Shown: positions 34,344 through 42,931 of the stretch, piece by piece
Numbering within the stretch: position 1 is the first letter of the stretch
How the letters are laid out: each line of letters starts with the position of its first letter
Assembly (NCBI GenBank): GCA_945877425.1
Contig: CAMCRZ010000019.1
Span: forward strand, 1 to 48,998
DNA length: 48,998 bases
Origin: an uncultured Treponema sp.
Lineage (GTDB): Bacteria; Spirochaetota; Spirochaetia; Treponematales; Treponemataceae
Direction: 5' to 3'
The notes under the pieces: model-generated
Seen by the model: only the letters and a program-made list of their open reading frames with translations
What the model was told of the DNA's origin: nothing
Database searches by the model: none
Program-made: the position numbers and the translations under genes

Positions 34344-35201
34344 ATGAAAAAGTTCAGAAAATTATTTTTAACGGCAGCATTTGCTTTTCTAAGTTTTAAC
34401 ATTTATTCTTACGACGTAACTTTTGTATCTGTTACAGGAAAAGTTCAGTATCAGGATGGAGACGAATGGATTACAGCTAAAGAAGGCGATTCCATTGAAC
34501 AAGGTGCAGTTATTTCTACAGGCTACAAATCTGAAGCAACACTTTCTGCAAAAAAGAGCACTTTTAAAATCGGACCTATGACACGCATTTCCATTGAACA
34601 GCTTTCCGAAAGTGATGCAAAAGATAATGCAGAATTTTACCTTGACTCAGGCAGCATTCACGCAGAAGTTAACAGTGACGGAAAAGCTACAGGCTTTAAA
34701 GTAAAGTCTGCTGTTGCAACGGCTTCTGTACGCGGAACTGTGTTTACAGTTACATCTTCAGGAAAACTTTATGTAGAAAGAGGTGAAGTTTCATTCAGCC
34801 CTGGAGAAAAAAGAGCAGACTCTTCACAAGACGATTCAGAGAAACTTGAAGAAGAAAATGACGAAACATCAGCCGGTGCAGATTCTGGCACTACAACCGA
34901 TGGAGCTTCCGGCACAACAACAGGCACAGAAGCAGTTTCTACTTCCGGCACAGATGCACAGGACAAAGGCATACCTGTTTCAGCAGGACAATCAAGTACA
35001 ACAAATTCCAGCACAGGCGGACAAAGTTCACCTAAAACAGAAAAAGTAAAGGCAGCAGTTTCTACTTCTTCGGGAACAACAAGTGCATCTCAGGCAGAAA
35101 AAGTAACAAGTTCATCTGCTTCTTCAACTTCTTCATCTACAGAAAAAGTTTCACAAAAGAAAGAGGCATCTCTTAAAGTAAATATTTTTGTTGAACAATA
35201 A
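34344..35201 (+). CDS. Exported FecR domain protein with low-complexity tail
   Basis: The 285-residue protein has a signal peptide (about 1-21, ending NIYS), a FecR domain at about 25-150 (VTGKVQYQDGDEWITAKEGD, IEQGAVISTGYKSEATL, SAVATASVRGTVFTV is the family core) and a tail of about 130 residues almost entirely Ser, Thr, Gly, Ala, Glu and Lys. FecR domains of this type in spirochaetes are periplasmic or surface-associated; no sigma factor is adjacent, so this is not a FecIR switch. GAGAGG nine bases upstream fixes the ATG at 34344 over an earlier one at 34305 that lies inside the barrel gene. Confidence 0.85.
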   Translation: MKKFRKLFLTAAFAFLSFNIYSYDVTFVSVTGKVQYQDGDEWITAKEGDSIEQGAVISTGYKSEATLSAKKSTFKIGPMTRISIEQLSESDAKDNAEFYLDSGSIHAEVNSDGKATGFKVKSAVATASVRGTVFTVTSSGKLYVERGEVSFSPGEKRADSSQDDSEKLEEENDETSAGADSGTTTDGASGTTTGTEAVSTSGTDAQDKGIPVSAGQSSTTNSSTGGQSSPKTEKVKAAVSTSSGTTSASQAEKVTSSSASSTSSSTEKVSQKKEASLKVNIFVEQ

Positions 35202-35215
35202 ACGGCTGAAAAAAA

Positions 35216-35971
35216 ATGCAAAAAAAATTAATTAAAAATTTATTTTCTGTTACTTTGATTTTTATGATTTTCAGTTCATGCAAGGAAAAGCAAAAACTTT
35301 CACCTGACTTCATAAATCTCCAGGTAGCAGAAACATCTTTACCGAAAGAAACTGCAGAATTGCATTACACAAATGCAACGGGTGAAATTATAGTTGTATT
35401 TGCCTACGACTATAATGACCCGGCTTTTACAGTTCCAATGATTGCAGAAATTGAAAAAGTTTACGGCACAGCAGAAAACGGCGGGCTTGTTCTTCCACTT
35501 ATTTTCCCTGATGATTTTAACGGAATCATTTCAAGGCTTTACGATTACGCTGTAAAAGAAAATATACGTGGCATTATAATTCTGGGCGCACCAGACTACA
35601 CTTATTCTGCCATAATAAAAATCAAAAGTTTCTGGGAAGACAATGAACCTTTCAACATTTTTTCTTTTTTCCCGAAAGATTCAGTTACTGCACAGGAAGC
35701 AACCTGCGACCTTATTCTTGAATACAACTATTCCAGCCAGGAAGAACTTGACGGCATAGTTACAGATTTAAACAAGGTAATTTGGGAAGATGCAAAAACC
35801 ATTCTCTTAAAAGCCATAAAGTATATGTACAATCTTCCAGGAAAGCTTCCCATTAACTCCGACTTGTACTATCACATTCAGAACATAGCAGGAAAAGGAA
35901 ACGTTCACCCTTTCGTTGTGGATTCAGTTTTAAATTCCTGCAACCATTACGTTTTTACAAAGGAAAACTAA
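35216..35971 (+). CDS. Lipoprotein, periplasmic-binding-like fold
   Basis: The 251-residue protein starts with a lipoprotein signal, lipobox FSSC (Cys about residue 22). The mature part alternates beta strands and helices as in type-1 periplasmic binding proteins (EIIVVFAYDYNDPAF, IRGIIILGAPDYTYSAIIKI). It resembles DUF3798-like lipoproteins in outline, which I state with low confidence. 14 bp after the FecR gene, 5 bp before the phosphodiesterase gene. Ligand unknown. Confidence 0.65.
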   Translation: MQKKLIKNLFSVTLIFMIFSSCKEKQKLSPDFINLQVAETSLPKETAELHYTNATGEIIVVFAYDYNDPAFTVPMIAEIEKVYGTAENGGLVLPLIFPDDFNGIISRLYDYAVKENIRGIIILGAPDYTYSAIIKIKSFWEDNEPFNIFSFFPKDSVTAQEATCDLILEYNYSSQEELDGIVTDLNKVIWEDAKTILLKAIKYMYNLPGKLPINSDLYYHIQNIAGKGNVHPFVVDSVLNSCNHYVFTKEN

Positions 35972-35976
35972 ACTAA

Positions 35977-36663
35977 ATGAATTCGCTTGAGCAACAAAAA
36001 AATTTTCTGTTTGGTTCACTTGAAGCAATAAAAAATCTTGAAGAAAAAGATTCCGCTTCCGTTATAGTAATTTCTGACTCTCACAAAAATTACAACAGTT
36101 TCAAGCAGGTGCTGAAAAAATTTGGTTCTGCAGCTGATGCACTTATTTTCTGCGGTGACGGCATTACAGACATTCTTGCGGCTTTTAAAGATGCACTTAC
36201 AGACGAGTATTTTGGTGCAGCAATTCCGCCTGTAGTTGGAGTTGTCGAAGGCAACAATGACTGCGATATGTATCCTATGGTAAACAAAGAATACTTTAAA
36301 AATCCAGACCTGCCATTTTACATTCAGGTGAAAATTCCTTTAAAAAATACTTTAACTGTCTGTTCCCATAAAATATTTTTTACCCACGGACATCACTACG
36401 GAATTTACAGCGGAACTGATTCCCTTTTAGATGCAGCAAAGGAACTGGACTGTGACATTGCACTTTTCGGTCACACTCATCTTCCTTACAATCAATTTGA
36501 AAAGCCCCGCACAATGATTTTAAATCCAGGAAGCATAAGTTTACCAAGAGGCGGCCATCCCTGTACGTTTGCAGTTTTAAACTTAAAGAAAAACAGCGAT
36601 TTTGTAGATTTTACTTTTTTCCAGATGAACGGTTCTAAGTTTACGCCTTACATTCCGTCGTAA
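35977..36663 (+). CDS. YfcE/MJ0936-family metallophosphodiesterase
   Basis: A calcineurin-like phosphoesterase of the small YfcE group. All metal motifs are present: VISDSHKN (D-x-H), FCGDGITD (G-D), VEGNNDC (G-N-x-D), FFTHGHHYG (H) and ALFGHTHLPY (G-H-T-H). YfcE enzymes hydrolyse artificial phosphodiesters; natural substrates are unclear, and some relatives degrade cyclic nucleotides. It is the last gene of the exported-protein cluster that diverges from the cyclase gene, so cyclic nucleotide turnover is a possible link (inference). No Shine-Dalgarno. Its stop faces that of the metallo-beta-lactamase gene. Confidence 0.88.
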   Translation: MNSLEQQKNFLFGSLEAIKNLEEKDSASVIVISDSHKNYNSFKQVLKKFGSAADALIFCGDGITDILAAFKDALTDEYFGAAIPPVVGVVEGNNDCDMYPMVNKEYFKNPDLPFYIQVKIPLKNTLTVCSHKIFFTHGHHYGIYSGTDSLLDAAKELDCDIALFGHTHLPYNQFEKPRTMILNPGSISLPRGGHPCTFAVLNLKKNSDFVDFTFFQMNGSKFTPYIPS

Positions 36664-36671
36664 AAATTTAC

Positions 36672-37352
36672 TTAAAAATTTTCGGCTAAAGGAAAAGCAG
36701 TTTCTCCGTGTCCGCAATAGCACAAAGTGTCGCCGCTTAAAGTTGAATAGATTTTTCTTAAACTTGAAATAATTTCAGATTCATTTCCGCCAGGCAAATC
36801 AGTTCTTCCATAAGAATGAAAAAAAACAGTGTCGCCGCTTAAAAGAATTTTTTCCTGACTGTTAAAGAGACAGATGCTTCCTTTTGTGTGTCCTGGAGTT
36901 GCAATGACTTTCCACTTTTTCAGTTCATCTTTTACCTGAAGGCTGCATTTTTCCACAACAGCTGAAAGGGAAATTCCGTCTTTAAGAAATGCGTCAGGCT
37001 CAGGAAGATTTTCCACGCTTTTTATAAACATTTCAAAACCAATGGCTTCAAGTGTCTGCTGCTGCAAAAAATTATCTGTGCCAAGAAAAAACCTGTCTTC
37101 TTCACTTATAAGAACAGGAACTTCAGGATACTTTTCTTTAAGGATTTTAATTCCAGCTGCATGATCAAAATGTCCGTGAGTCAAAACGAATGCAACTGGA
37201 ATAAGGCTGTTCTTTTCAAGAAAGTCTGTAATTTTATTTTCGTCTCCTGAAAAAGAACATGAGGCTGGATCGGTTATAAAGCAAAACTGGTCTTTCAAGC
37301 CAACAATGTAAGTGTTTACACCATAGGGACCAGTCTGAATCATTTTAATCAA
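36672..37352 (-). CDS. Metallo-beta-lactamase fold hydrolase (glyoxalase II-like)
   Basis: The 226-residue protein has the binuclear metal motif HGHFDH (59-64), then TPGHTKGSICLF, SGDTVF and CGHGE, in the order and spacing of the hydroxyacylglutathione hydrolase / YcbL group. It could hydrolyse thioesters such as lactoylglutathione or act on another ester; no glyoxalase I is nearby. It is the last gene of the clpP run and overlaps the upstream gene by 4 bp (37349-37352). Confidence 0.88.
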   Translation of the reverse strand: MIKMIQTGPYGVNTYIVGLKDQFCFITDPASCSFSGDENKITDFLEKNSLIPVAFVLTHGHFDHAAGIKILKEKYPEVPVLISEEDRFFLGTDNFLQQQTLEAIGFEMFIKSVENLPEPDAFLKDGISLSAVVEKCSLQVKDELKKWKVIATPGHTKGSICLFNSQEKILLSGDTVFFHSYGRTDLPGGNESEIISSLRKIYSTLSGDTLCYCGHGETAFPLAENF

Positions 37353-38224
37353 TATGCATCACCATTGCCAAAGTGTGAGCGCACCTGACCGTCTTCTGTT
37401 GTTTCTCTGAAAGAAGGCTGTGTGTCTTCAAGTACAGAAGATGATTTCATTGTAGCGGCAAATGCAGTCTGTTCAGCGGCAATTTTTGCTGTTTCAGAAT
37501 TGTCCATAGAAGATGCTGAACTGTAAGTTTGATTTGTAACGTTAGCAGGAATTGTTTCTTCCTGTGGATTTTCAGCTTCTTCTTCTGCCCCTTCTGTTAA
37601 AGGCGGAAAACTGTCTCCGTCTTTCTGGCGTGAAAAACTAACGCTTAGCTTGCGTCCTCTGTAATCGTAACCGTTAAGCTTGTCTATTACTTTCTGGCAG
37701 TCTTCTGAAAAAAGCGTAACGAAAGAATAGCTTGCCAAAACTTTTATGTCGCCAATGCGTTTTCTTTCAATGCCGGCTTCTGAAACAAGAAGGTTTACAA
37801 GATCTCTAGGAAACACGTGGCGGTTCTTTCCAATTCCAATGAATATTGTAGAAGCAAGAGATGCATCAATTGTAACACGTGGTGCTTTTTCTATTTTTTC
37901 TTCCTGATTTTCTACTGAACTTTCTTTAGCAGCGTATTCTTTTTTTTCACTGCGGCTGTAACGGCCAGGCTTTTCCCTTCTTTCTGTTCTTTCTTCCTTA
38001 CGGCTAAGGCGTCCTGCTTTTCCGCTTAAAATAGCCTGTTTAATAAGCATTGCAGTAACGTACTTTCTGCGTGAAAAAGGAACTTTCTTAAAAAGTTTTT
38101 TAATTCCATTTAAATCCTTAATGTCAGCTTCACTTGAATTTTCTACTGACCTAAGAGTTGCTTCAAGAAATGATGTAATTTGATCTTCATTTAATATAAA
38201 ACCATTTGAATGATTGTAAGACAT
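37349..38224 (-). CDS. Stand-alone DbpA-type RNA-binding protein
   Basis: The middle (about 125-205) is a DbpA C-terminal RNA-binding domain: IFIGIGKNRHVFPRDLVNLL, KVLASYSFVTLF and LNGYDYRGRKLSVSFSR follow the RRM-like pattern that in DEAD-box helicase DbpA binds the 23S rRNA hairpin 92. There is no helicase domain: the N-terminal part is a short helical region and a very basic, charged linker (KAGRLSRKEERTERR), and the C-terminal 80 residues are acidic and low-complexity. It may bind rRNA or deliver a helicase in trans. Located in the run clpP, GNAT fusion, this gene, metallo-beta-lactamase fold protein, with 3 bp and -4 bp junctions. Confidence 0.78.
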   Translation of the reverse strand: MSYNHSNGFILNEDQITSFLEATLRSVENSSEADIKDLNGIKKLFKKVPFSRRKYVTAMLIKQAILSGKAGRLSRKEERTERREKPGRYSRSEKKEYAAKESSVENQEEKIEKAPRVTIDASLASTIFIGIGKNRHVFPRDLVNLLVSEAGIERKRIGDIKVLASYSFVTLFSEDCQKVIDKLNGYDYRGRKLSVSFSRQKDGDSFPPLTEGAEEEAENPQEETIPANVTNQTYSSASSMDNSETAKIAAEQTAFAATMKSSSVLEDTQPSFRETTEDGQVRSHFGNGDAY

Positions 38225-38227
38225 TTT

Positions 38228-39163
38228 TTACTCCCGCAAATCTGCCATAAGACCGGAACCAAGTTTTTCAAAACCAATATGTAGAAAAAACTCTTCCATG
38301 TATTCAGGCATTATAATATTTGATACTAAAATAAATTGAATTCCTGATTTTTTTAAGAAGGCAATACATTTTAAAAGAAGTTCTTTGCCTATCCCAAATC
38401 CACGGTAATTCTTAAGAACAAAAAAATCTGTAAGAGCAGCAGTTTTTTTTGAACAGGACAAACTTTCTGAATATAAAATGCAGCCGGCGAAATCACCTGA
38501 TTGTGAAGTGCAGACAAAACCTTTTTTACTATCTAAATCATCTACAAAAGATTGTCTAAAAAACAGCTCTTTCACAAAATCACCTAAATGTTCCGGATAC
38601 AGACTTTTATATTCCTCTCCAATAATTTTAACTCCGCAAGCAATACTTTCCCTGTCCTTTAAGGAATCGTAATTGTGGAAATCAAAGTCGCTGGAAACCA
38701 GTTCTTGAGTTTCATCTTCTTCAAGTTCTGCAATGCGCTCAAGTCCCCAAGACTCACGAAGTTCATTGTACCATTGGTTGATTTTTGTACGCATTTCTTT
38801 GTTTTTAAAAACGTGGAACTGCCTTTCAACTTCCGGATACTTTTTAATTTCATTTTTAAAGTTTCTGAAAACCCCCCTTCTTCCTGAAAGCACACGCCTC
38901 AAATTTTGACTGGCAAGAGGTGCATGCAGTTTTTCTGTAAACTTCTCCAATAAATCAAAACCTTCTTCACTAGACCAGGAAGGAAGAGAATACACATCTT
39001 CACTTTCCAGATATTCGTCAAGGCTTTTAAATCCTGCAGGAACATCTTCGCTGTTTAAAAAGTAAACGCATCCTCTTTTTGAATCGAAAACGCTTTCTTC
39101 ATTTTGATTTTCCATTGCAAAGAGAATGTCATCAGCTATAGAGTCTGTAAGAAGGAATTCCAT
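38228..39163 (-). CDS. Fusion of UPF0158 domain and GNAT acetyltransferase
   Basis: Residues up to about 145 match the UPF0158 pattern (LPSWSSEEGFDLLEKF, LRRVLSGRRGVFRNFK, the Trp-Tyr region INQWYNELRESWGLE). Residues of about 165-311 are a GNAT domain with DFFVLKNYRGFGIGKELLL, the R-x-x-G-x-G/A acetyl-CoA loop, and the usual final strand. UPF0158 has no established function; joining it to an acetyltransferase in one chain suggests that the two act together, for example substrate recognition plus modification. Its ATG directly abuts the clpP stop, with no Shine-Dalgarno, so translation is probably coupled. Confidence 0.8.
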   Translation of the reverse strand: MEFLLTDSIADDILFAMENQNEESVFDSKRGCVYFLNSEDVPAGFKSLDEYLESEDVYSLPSWSSEEGFDLLEKFTEKLHAPLASQNLRRVLSGRRGVFRNFKNEIKKYPEVERQFHVFKNKEMRTKINQWYNELRESWGLERIAELEEDETQELVSSDFDFHNYDSLKDRESIACGVKIIGEEYKSLYPEHLGDFVKELFFRQSFVDDLDSKKGFVCTSQSGDFAGCILYSESLSCSKKTAALTDFFVLKNYRGFGIGKELLLKCIAFLKKSGIQFILVSNIIMPEYMEEFFLHIGFEKLGSGLMADLRE

Positions 39164-39769
39164 TTATTTAAGATCAGCTCTTGTTTTTATGATTTTGCTC
39201 ACAAGACCATATTCAACTGCTTCTTCTGCATTAAGCCAATAGTCACGGTCTGTGTCTTTTGTAACCTGTTCAACAGATGTGCCTGTTTCCTGAGCAATGA
39301 TTTCGTTGATTTTAGCCTTTGTTTTTGCAATTTCAGCAGCGTGAATTTCTATGTCAGTTGCAACTCCTTTCATTCCGCTTGAAGGCTGATGGATAAGAAG
39401 GTGACTGTGTGTAAATGCAAGACGCCTTTCTTTTGGTGCTGCAAGTAAAATAAGTGCTGCTGCACTTGCAACAAGACCAAGCCCGATTGTATAAACAGGT
39501 GCATTTATAAATCTGATTGTATCAAAAATAGCAAATCCTGCGTCTACATCTCCGCCCGGACTGTCAAGGTAAAGATAGATTGGTTCATTGCCTGCTGCTT
39601 CAAGGATAAGAAGCTGCTTTACGATTTTTTCTGCAAGTTCTTCTGTTACTTCACCGCTCATAATAATTTGTCTTGTTTTAAGAAACTTTTCTGCAAATTC
39701 ATCTGAGCCGTTTTTCTTAGAATCTTCTTTTTCATCTTGGGAAAAAATTTTTGTAATTGAGTTTTTCAT
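39164..39769 (-). CDS. clpP: ClpP-family serine protease
   Basis: ClpP is the proteolytic chamber that works with ClpX or ClpA/C. The 201-residue protein keeps the nucleophile Ser102 in GLGLVASAAALI (canonical GxAASM), His127 in LLIHQPSSG and the Asp in DTDRDYWLNAEEAVEYGLVS. The substrate-channel motif SPGGDVDAG is intact. The GLVASAA variant of the Ser loop and the extended N-terminus set it apart from the usual housekeeping ClpP, so it may be a second paralogue (inference). GGAG six bases before the ATG decides for 39769 over 39814. A good promoter lies about 60 bp upstream. No clpX is adjacent. Confidence 0.9.
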   Translation of the reverse strand: MKNSITKIFSQDEKEDSKKNGSDEFAEKFLKTRQIIMSGEVTEELAEKIVKQLLILEAAGNEPIYLYLDSPGGDVDAGFAIFDTIRFINAPVYTIGLGLVASAAALILLAAPKERRLAFTHSHLLIHQPSSGMKGVATDIEIHAAEIAKTKAKINEIIAQETGTSVEQVTKDTDRDYWLNAEEAVEYGLVSKIIKTRADLK

Positions 39770-39828
39770 TAAATCTCCAGTAAAAAGTGCATTTTTTTGA
39801 AAGTAGCAACGCAACTTTTTTATTACAT

Positions 39829-39857
39829 AATATAATGGAAATTACGTAAAAAGTCCA
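39829..39857 (-). promoter_or_regulatory. clpP promoter
   Basis: Minus strand TGGACT (39852-39857), 17-bp spacer, TATATT (39829-39834). The leader would be about 53 nt and carries the GGAG ribosome-binding site. Confidence 0.6.
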
Positions 39858-39894
39858 CTTTTAAGCATGTTGCGCTGCGTGTTTTGGTGTGTTG

Positions 39895-39916
39895 CTGCCT
39901 GGAAAGTGCAAGGCAG
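39895..39916. repeat. Hairpin without T-run after M16 gene
   Basis: CTGCCT (39895-39900) / AGGCAG (39911-39916) with a 10-nt loop lies 5 bp after the M16 stop and before the clpP promoter. No T-run follows on either strand. It may mark the M16 mRNA 3' end. Confidence 0.35.
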
Positions 39917-39920
39917 AAGG

Positions 39921-42794
39921 TTAGTCTTTTATTTTGAAGGCTGCGTTTTCCGGGCCTGTCATTACAAAGTACCTGCTGTTTGAGTCTACAAAGTATCTTT
40001 TGAAAATTTTTACTACGTCTTCTGCAGTTAACTTGTGCAGCTGTTCCATTTGCTTTTCGTCACGGTAAGGATCATCAAACTGAAACAGATTGTAGGCAAG
40101 ATTAAATGCGCTGCTTGAAGCATCTACTACAGAAGAATAAGTATAAGTTATGTATTCATTTTTGTAGCCTTCAATGCAGTCTTTAAGATTTTCAAAAACA
40201 TACTTTCCGTTTTCGTCTATAGTTTCAATCACTTTGCCGGAAGCCATAATGCTTCTTGCTTCGTCCATAGCTTTTTGTGCATTGGCTAAATCTGAAACTT
40301 TAAAAAGATATTCTACTGCAACAGGAGCCTTGCTTGTGTAAGAAAAACTTGAAGGAGAATAGCAGATGCCGTATCGTTCACGGACAACAGTATACATTAC
40401 TGAAGAAAAAACTGACGCCGCAATCTTCATTCCTACAAAATCATCACTTTCAACAGAAGGAGCTGCAACTACACGCTGAACAAAAGACGTGCCTTCCATT
40501 GCAGGATGAGTTAAGACAACAGTTGAAGTGTCTGCAATTTTTACTGAAGGATATTCTGGGGAGCTGCCCTTTGCCGGCGAATTTAACACAGGGATTTTTC
40601 CGAAATATTTTTCAAGCAGGGAAATAATTTTTTCTTCTTCAACATTACCGGCTGCAACAATAAAAATGTTTTCTGCGCCAATTAAATTTTTATAGTAAGA
40701 CTTTACTTTTTCCAGCGTAATGTTTTTTACAGAATCAGGAGTTACGTAATTGTTTACGCTGAAAGGATGGGACTTGTAAATTTCTTTCATCATTCTGTAA
40801 TTTAAAATGCTGCCGGGATCGTTTTCCATATACTGAACGCTTTGCATCAAATCATCCTGAACAAGACAGAACATTTCGTTACTTAAATTCGGGGAAAGCA
40901 AACCTGAAGCAAGAACAGGCATAGTTTCATCAAGATATTTATTAAGAACGTTCAGCTCAAGAATGCTGCCGTTGTTTATGCTTCTGCAATTTAAACTGAA
41001 ATTCATTCTGGATGCCATTACCTGAATTTTTTCAAGGCTGTATTTTTCTGAACTTAACGCCATCATCTGAAACAAAACATTTTCTAAGCCGGAAGTTTCT
41101 TCTGTCATATTTTCAATGCCGCCTTTTACGCAAAGTTCTATGGCAACAGTGCTTCCCGTTTCTGATTTTTTTATGTAAACAGGAATTTTATTTGAAAGTT
41201 CATATTGCAAAACTTCTTTCCGCTGAGTTTTATTTTTTTCAGCAGATTTTTTTTCAGGAACATAAATTTTTTCTGATTCATCTTTAACTTCTACATTAAC
41301 GGGGATTTTTTCAGAATCAGGCTTAAACTCTTCTTTTTCCCACCAGAAGCTGTACTCTTTCGGAACTGTGCTGAAACCTAAAGCTTCAAATTCACTTTTT
41401 GAATTTTCATAAACGGAAGGATTTACTGTAACAACAAGAAGAGGTTCTTTTTCCGTAATGTATTTTTTTACGTAAGAAATTACGTCTTTCTGCCTTACGC
41501 TTTTAATGTTTTCAATGTAAGTGTAGTAGTAGTCAAGGGAAGCAGCCAGCCACCAGAATTTTACGTTTCCAAGAATAGACTGTGCCGTTTCGTTGCTTAT
41601 TAAAACTTCGTCTTCAAAAAGCTGAACTATTTCCTGCACTTTATTTTTTTTGTAGACTGATTTGTCCGAAGCAACTTCCATGACAAGTTTGTTTTTTATA
41701 AGGTCTGTAAATTTAATTCCCCGCTGACCAAGATTTTCCTGAGGATTTTGAACTGTTGCAGAAAAGCTTATGATTCCCCTTTCAGCAGTTGTCTGAAAGC
41801 CTGAGTAAATGTAATCGGCATTTGGAATTTCAAGAGACTTTTCTTTTAAAAGTTCAGTTTTAAATTTTCCGTCCGGCTCTCTTAAAAGCATGAGAAGATA
41901 ATCTGCAGGATAAGTGTCCTGTAAGTCAAAAGCTGCGTCCGGTCCTCTGAAAAACAGATTGAACGTTGCAATGGAAGGATTCATTTTTTCATCAGTCCTT
42001 ACCCACAGTTCTGTTTTGCTGAAAGGAGAAACGTTCTGCTGCTTGTTTTTTGGAATTGTCCAGCCTGCAGGATTTTCCCAGTTGCCGAATATTTTTTCTG
42101 CAAGAGCGTACACTTCTTCCGGAGAAACATCGCCGCCTATAAAAATTGCAGCATTTGCAGGAAAGTAATATTTGTTCTGAATGTCCCTGAGCTGTTCAAC
42201 TGTTGCATTCCGCACAACTTCAAATGAACCGCCTGCATCAAGTCTGTAAGGTGCATCGGGAAAAAGCTTGTCCCATAAAAATCTGTGGTAGGCATTGTCC
42301 GGGTTTGCCTTGTCGCCTTCAATTTCTGCAAGTACAACTTTTTTTTCTTCTTCAAATTCATCCTGACGCATAAGTGGTGTTCTTATGGCAGCGTTCCAGA
42401 AAGCCATTCCTTCTTCCAGTTTGTCTGACGGAATTGTAAAGTAATAGTTTACGCAGTCAGCGCCGGTAGAGCCGTTTTCATTTTTTACGCCAAGTTCTGT
42501 AAGTTTCCTTCTGAACGAAAGGGAATCTTTGTAAAGTGAATTGCCTTTAAACATCATGTGTTCGTAAAGGTGAAAGAGTCCGCTGTTTTCTGGTGTAGTT
42601 GTAATTCCGCCTGCTTTAAAGGCTATTTCAAAATAAGCAATGGGTGCGTTATGATTTTCTGCCACAAAAACTGAAAGCCCGTTTTCCAGGGTGTAGGAAT
42701 AAAGTCCGTCTACAGGAGTTTTTTCTGCAAAGGATAAAACTGAAACTAAACTAAAAAAAATAAAACTTAAAATAATTTTTCTGATGTTTTTCAT
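39921..42794 (-). CDS. Exported M16 family zinc peptidase (two-lobed)
   Basis: The 957-residue protein starts with a signal peptide (1-23, ending SFAEK) and contains two M16 halves. The first has the inverted zinc motif HLYEH (75-79) and the downstream Glu in EEEKKVVLAEIEGD, the set needed for catalysis. The second half (from about 540, beginning QYELSNKIPVYIKK) keeps the fold but has no H-x-x-E-H, so it is the non-catalytic partner lobe, as in pitrilysin-type M16 enzymes. Likely a periplasmic peptide or signal-peptide-degrading protease. Promoter TTAACA-17-TAAAAT ends six bases before the ATG, with no Shine-Dalgarno. Confidence 0.92.
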   Translation of the reverse strand: MKNIRKIILSFIFFSLVSVLSFAEKTPVDGLYSYTLENGLSVFVAENHNAPIAYFEIAFKAGGITTTPENSGLFHLYEHMMFKGNSLYKDSLSFRRKLTELGVKNENGSTGADCVNYYFTIPSDKLEEGMAFWNAAIRTPLMRQDEFEEEKKVVLAEIEGDKANPDNAYHRFLWDKLFPDAPYRLDAGGSFEVVRNATVEQLRDIQNKYYFPANAAIFIGGDVSPEEVYALAEKIFGNWENPAGWTIPKNKQQNVSPFSKTELWVRTDEKMNPSIATFNLFFRGPDAAFDLQDTYPADYLLMLLREPDGKFKTELLKEKSLEIPNADYIYSGFQTTAERGIISFSATVQNPQENLGQRGIKFTDLIKNKLVMEVASDKSVYKKNKVQEIVQLFEDEVLISNETAQSILGNVKFWWLAASLDYYYTYIENIKSVRQKDVISYVKKYITEKEPLLVVTVNPSVYENSKSEFEALGFSTVPKEYSFWWEKEEFKPDSEKIPVNVEVKDESEKIYVPEKKSAEKNKTQRKEVLQYELSNKIPVYIKKSETGSTVAIELCVKGGIENMTEETSGLENVLFQMMALSSEKYSLEKIQVMASRMNFSLNCRSINNGSILELNVLNKYLDETMPVLASGLLSPNLSNEMFCLVQDDLMQSVQYMENDPGSILNYRMMKEIYKSHPFSVNNYVTPDSVKNITLEKVKSYYKNLIGAENIFIVAAGNVEEEKIISLLEKYFGKIPVLNSPAKGSSPEYPSVKIADTSTVVLTHPAMEGTSFVQRVVAAPSVESDDFVGMKIAASVFSSVMYTVVRERYGICYSPSSFSYTSKAPVAVEYLFKVSDLANAQKAMDEARSIMASGKVIETIDENGKYVFENLKDCIEGYKNEYITYTYSSVVDASSSAFNLAYNLFQFDDPYRDEKQMEQLHKLTAEDVVKIFKRYFVDSNSRYFVMTGPENAAFKIKD

Positions 42795-42800
42795 AAAGCC

Positions 42801-42829
42801 ATTTTATAATGCAGCAAAAAAATTGTTAA
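42801..42829 (-). promoter_or_regulatory. M16 gene promoter, leaderless type
   Basis: Minus strand TTAACA (42824-42829), 17-bp spacer, TAAAAT (42801-42806), then GGCTTT and the ATG at 42794. No Shine-Dalgarno. Both hexamers match 5 of 6. Confidence 0.65.
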
Positions 42830-42848
42830 GCCGTATTTGTGCAAGAAC

Positions 42849-42874
42849 TGTCTTTGCGTGCTGTGTCTTTGCGT
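42849..42874. repeat. 11-bp direct repeat upstream of M16 promoter
   Basis: TGTCTTTGCGT occurs at 42849-42859 and again at 42864-42874 (15-bp period), 20 bp upstream of the M16 -35. A possible activator or repressor site. Confidence 0.4.
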
Positions 42875-42891
42875 AAAGTGCAATACGTCGA

Positions 42892-42922
42892 GTCAAGGCA
42901 CGCTGTCGCTTAAAGCCTTGAC
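42892..42922. repeat. 8-bp inverted repeat in the GH35-M16 gap
   Basis: GTCAAGGC (42892-42899) / GCCTTGAC (42915-42922), 15-nt loop containing CTGTCGCTTAAA. No T-run. The loop resembles that of the hairpin at 21100-21128. Confidence 0.4.
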
Positions 42923-42931
42923 TTCTCCGTT

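Noticed and set aside
34344..35201. FecR protein as part of an iron-responsive FecI/FecR switch
   Set aside because: No ECF sigma factor or TonB receptor is adjacent and the protein has a cleavable signal peptide rather than the FecR topology.
36672..37352. Metallo-beta-lactamase fold protein as an antibiotic resistance enzyme
   Set aside because: Motif order and the C-terminal CGHGE fit the glyoxalase II-like group, not true beta-lactamases; there is no signal peptide.
39164..39769. ClpP thought to be inactive because of the unusual GLVASAA loop
   Set aside because: Ser102, His127 and the Asp in DTDRD are all present, so the triad is complete.
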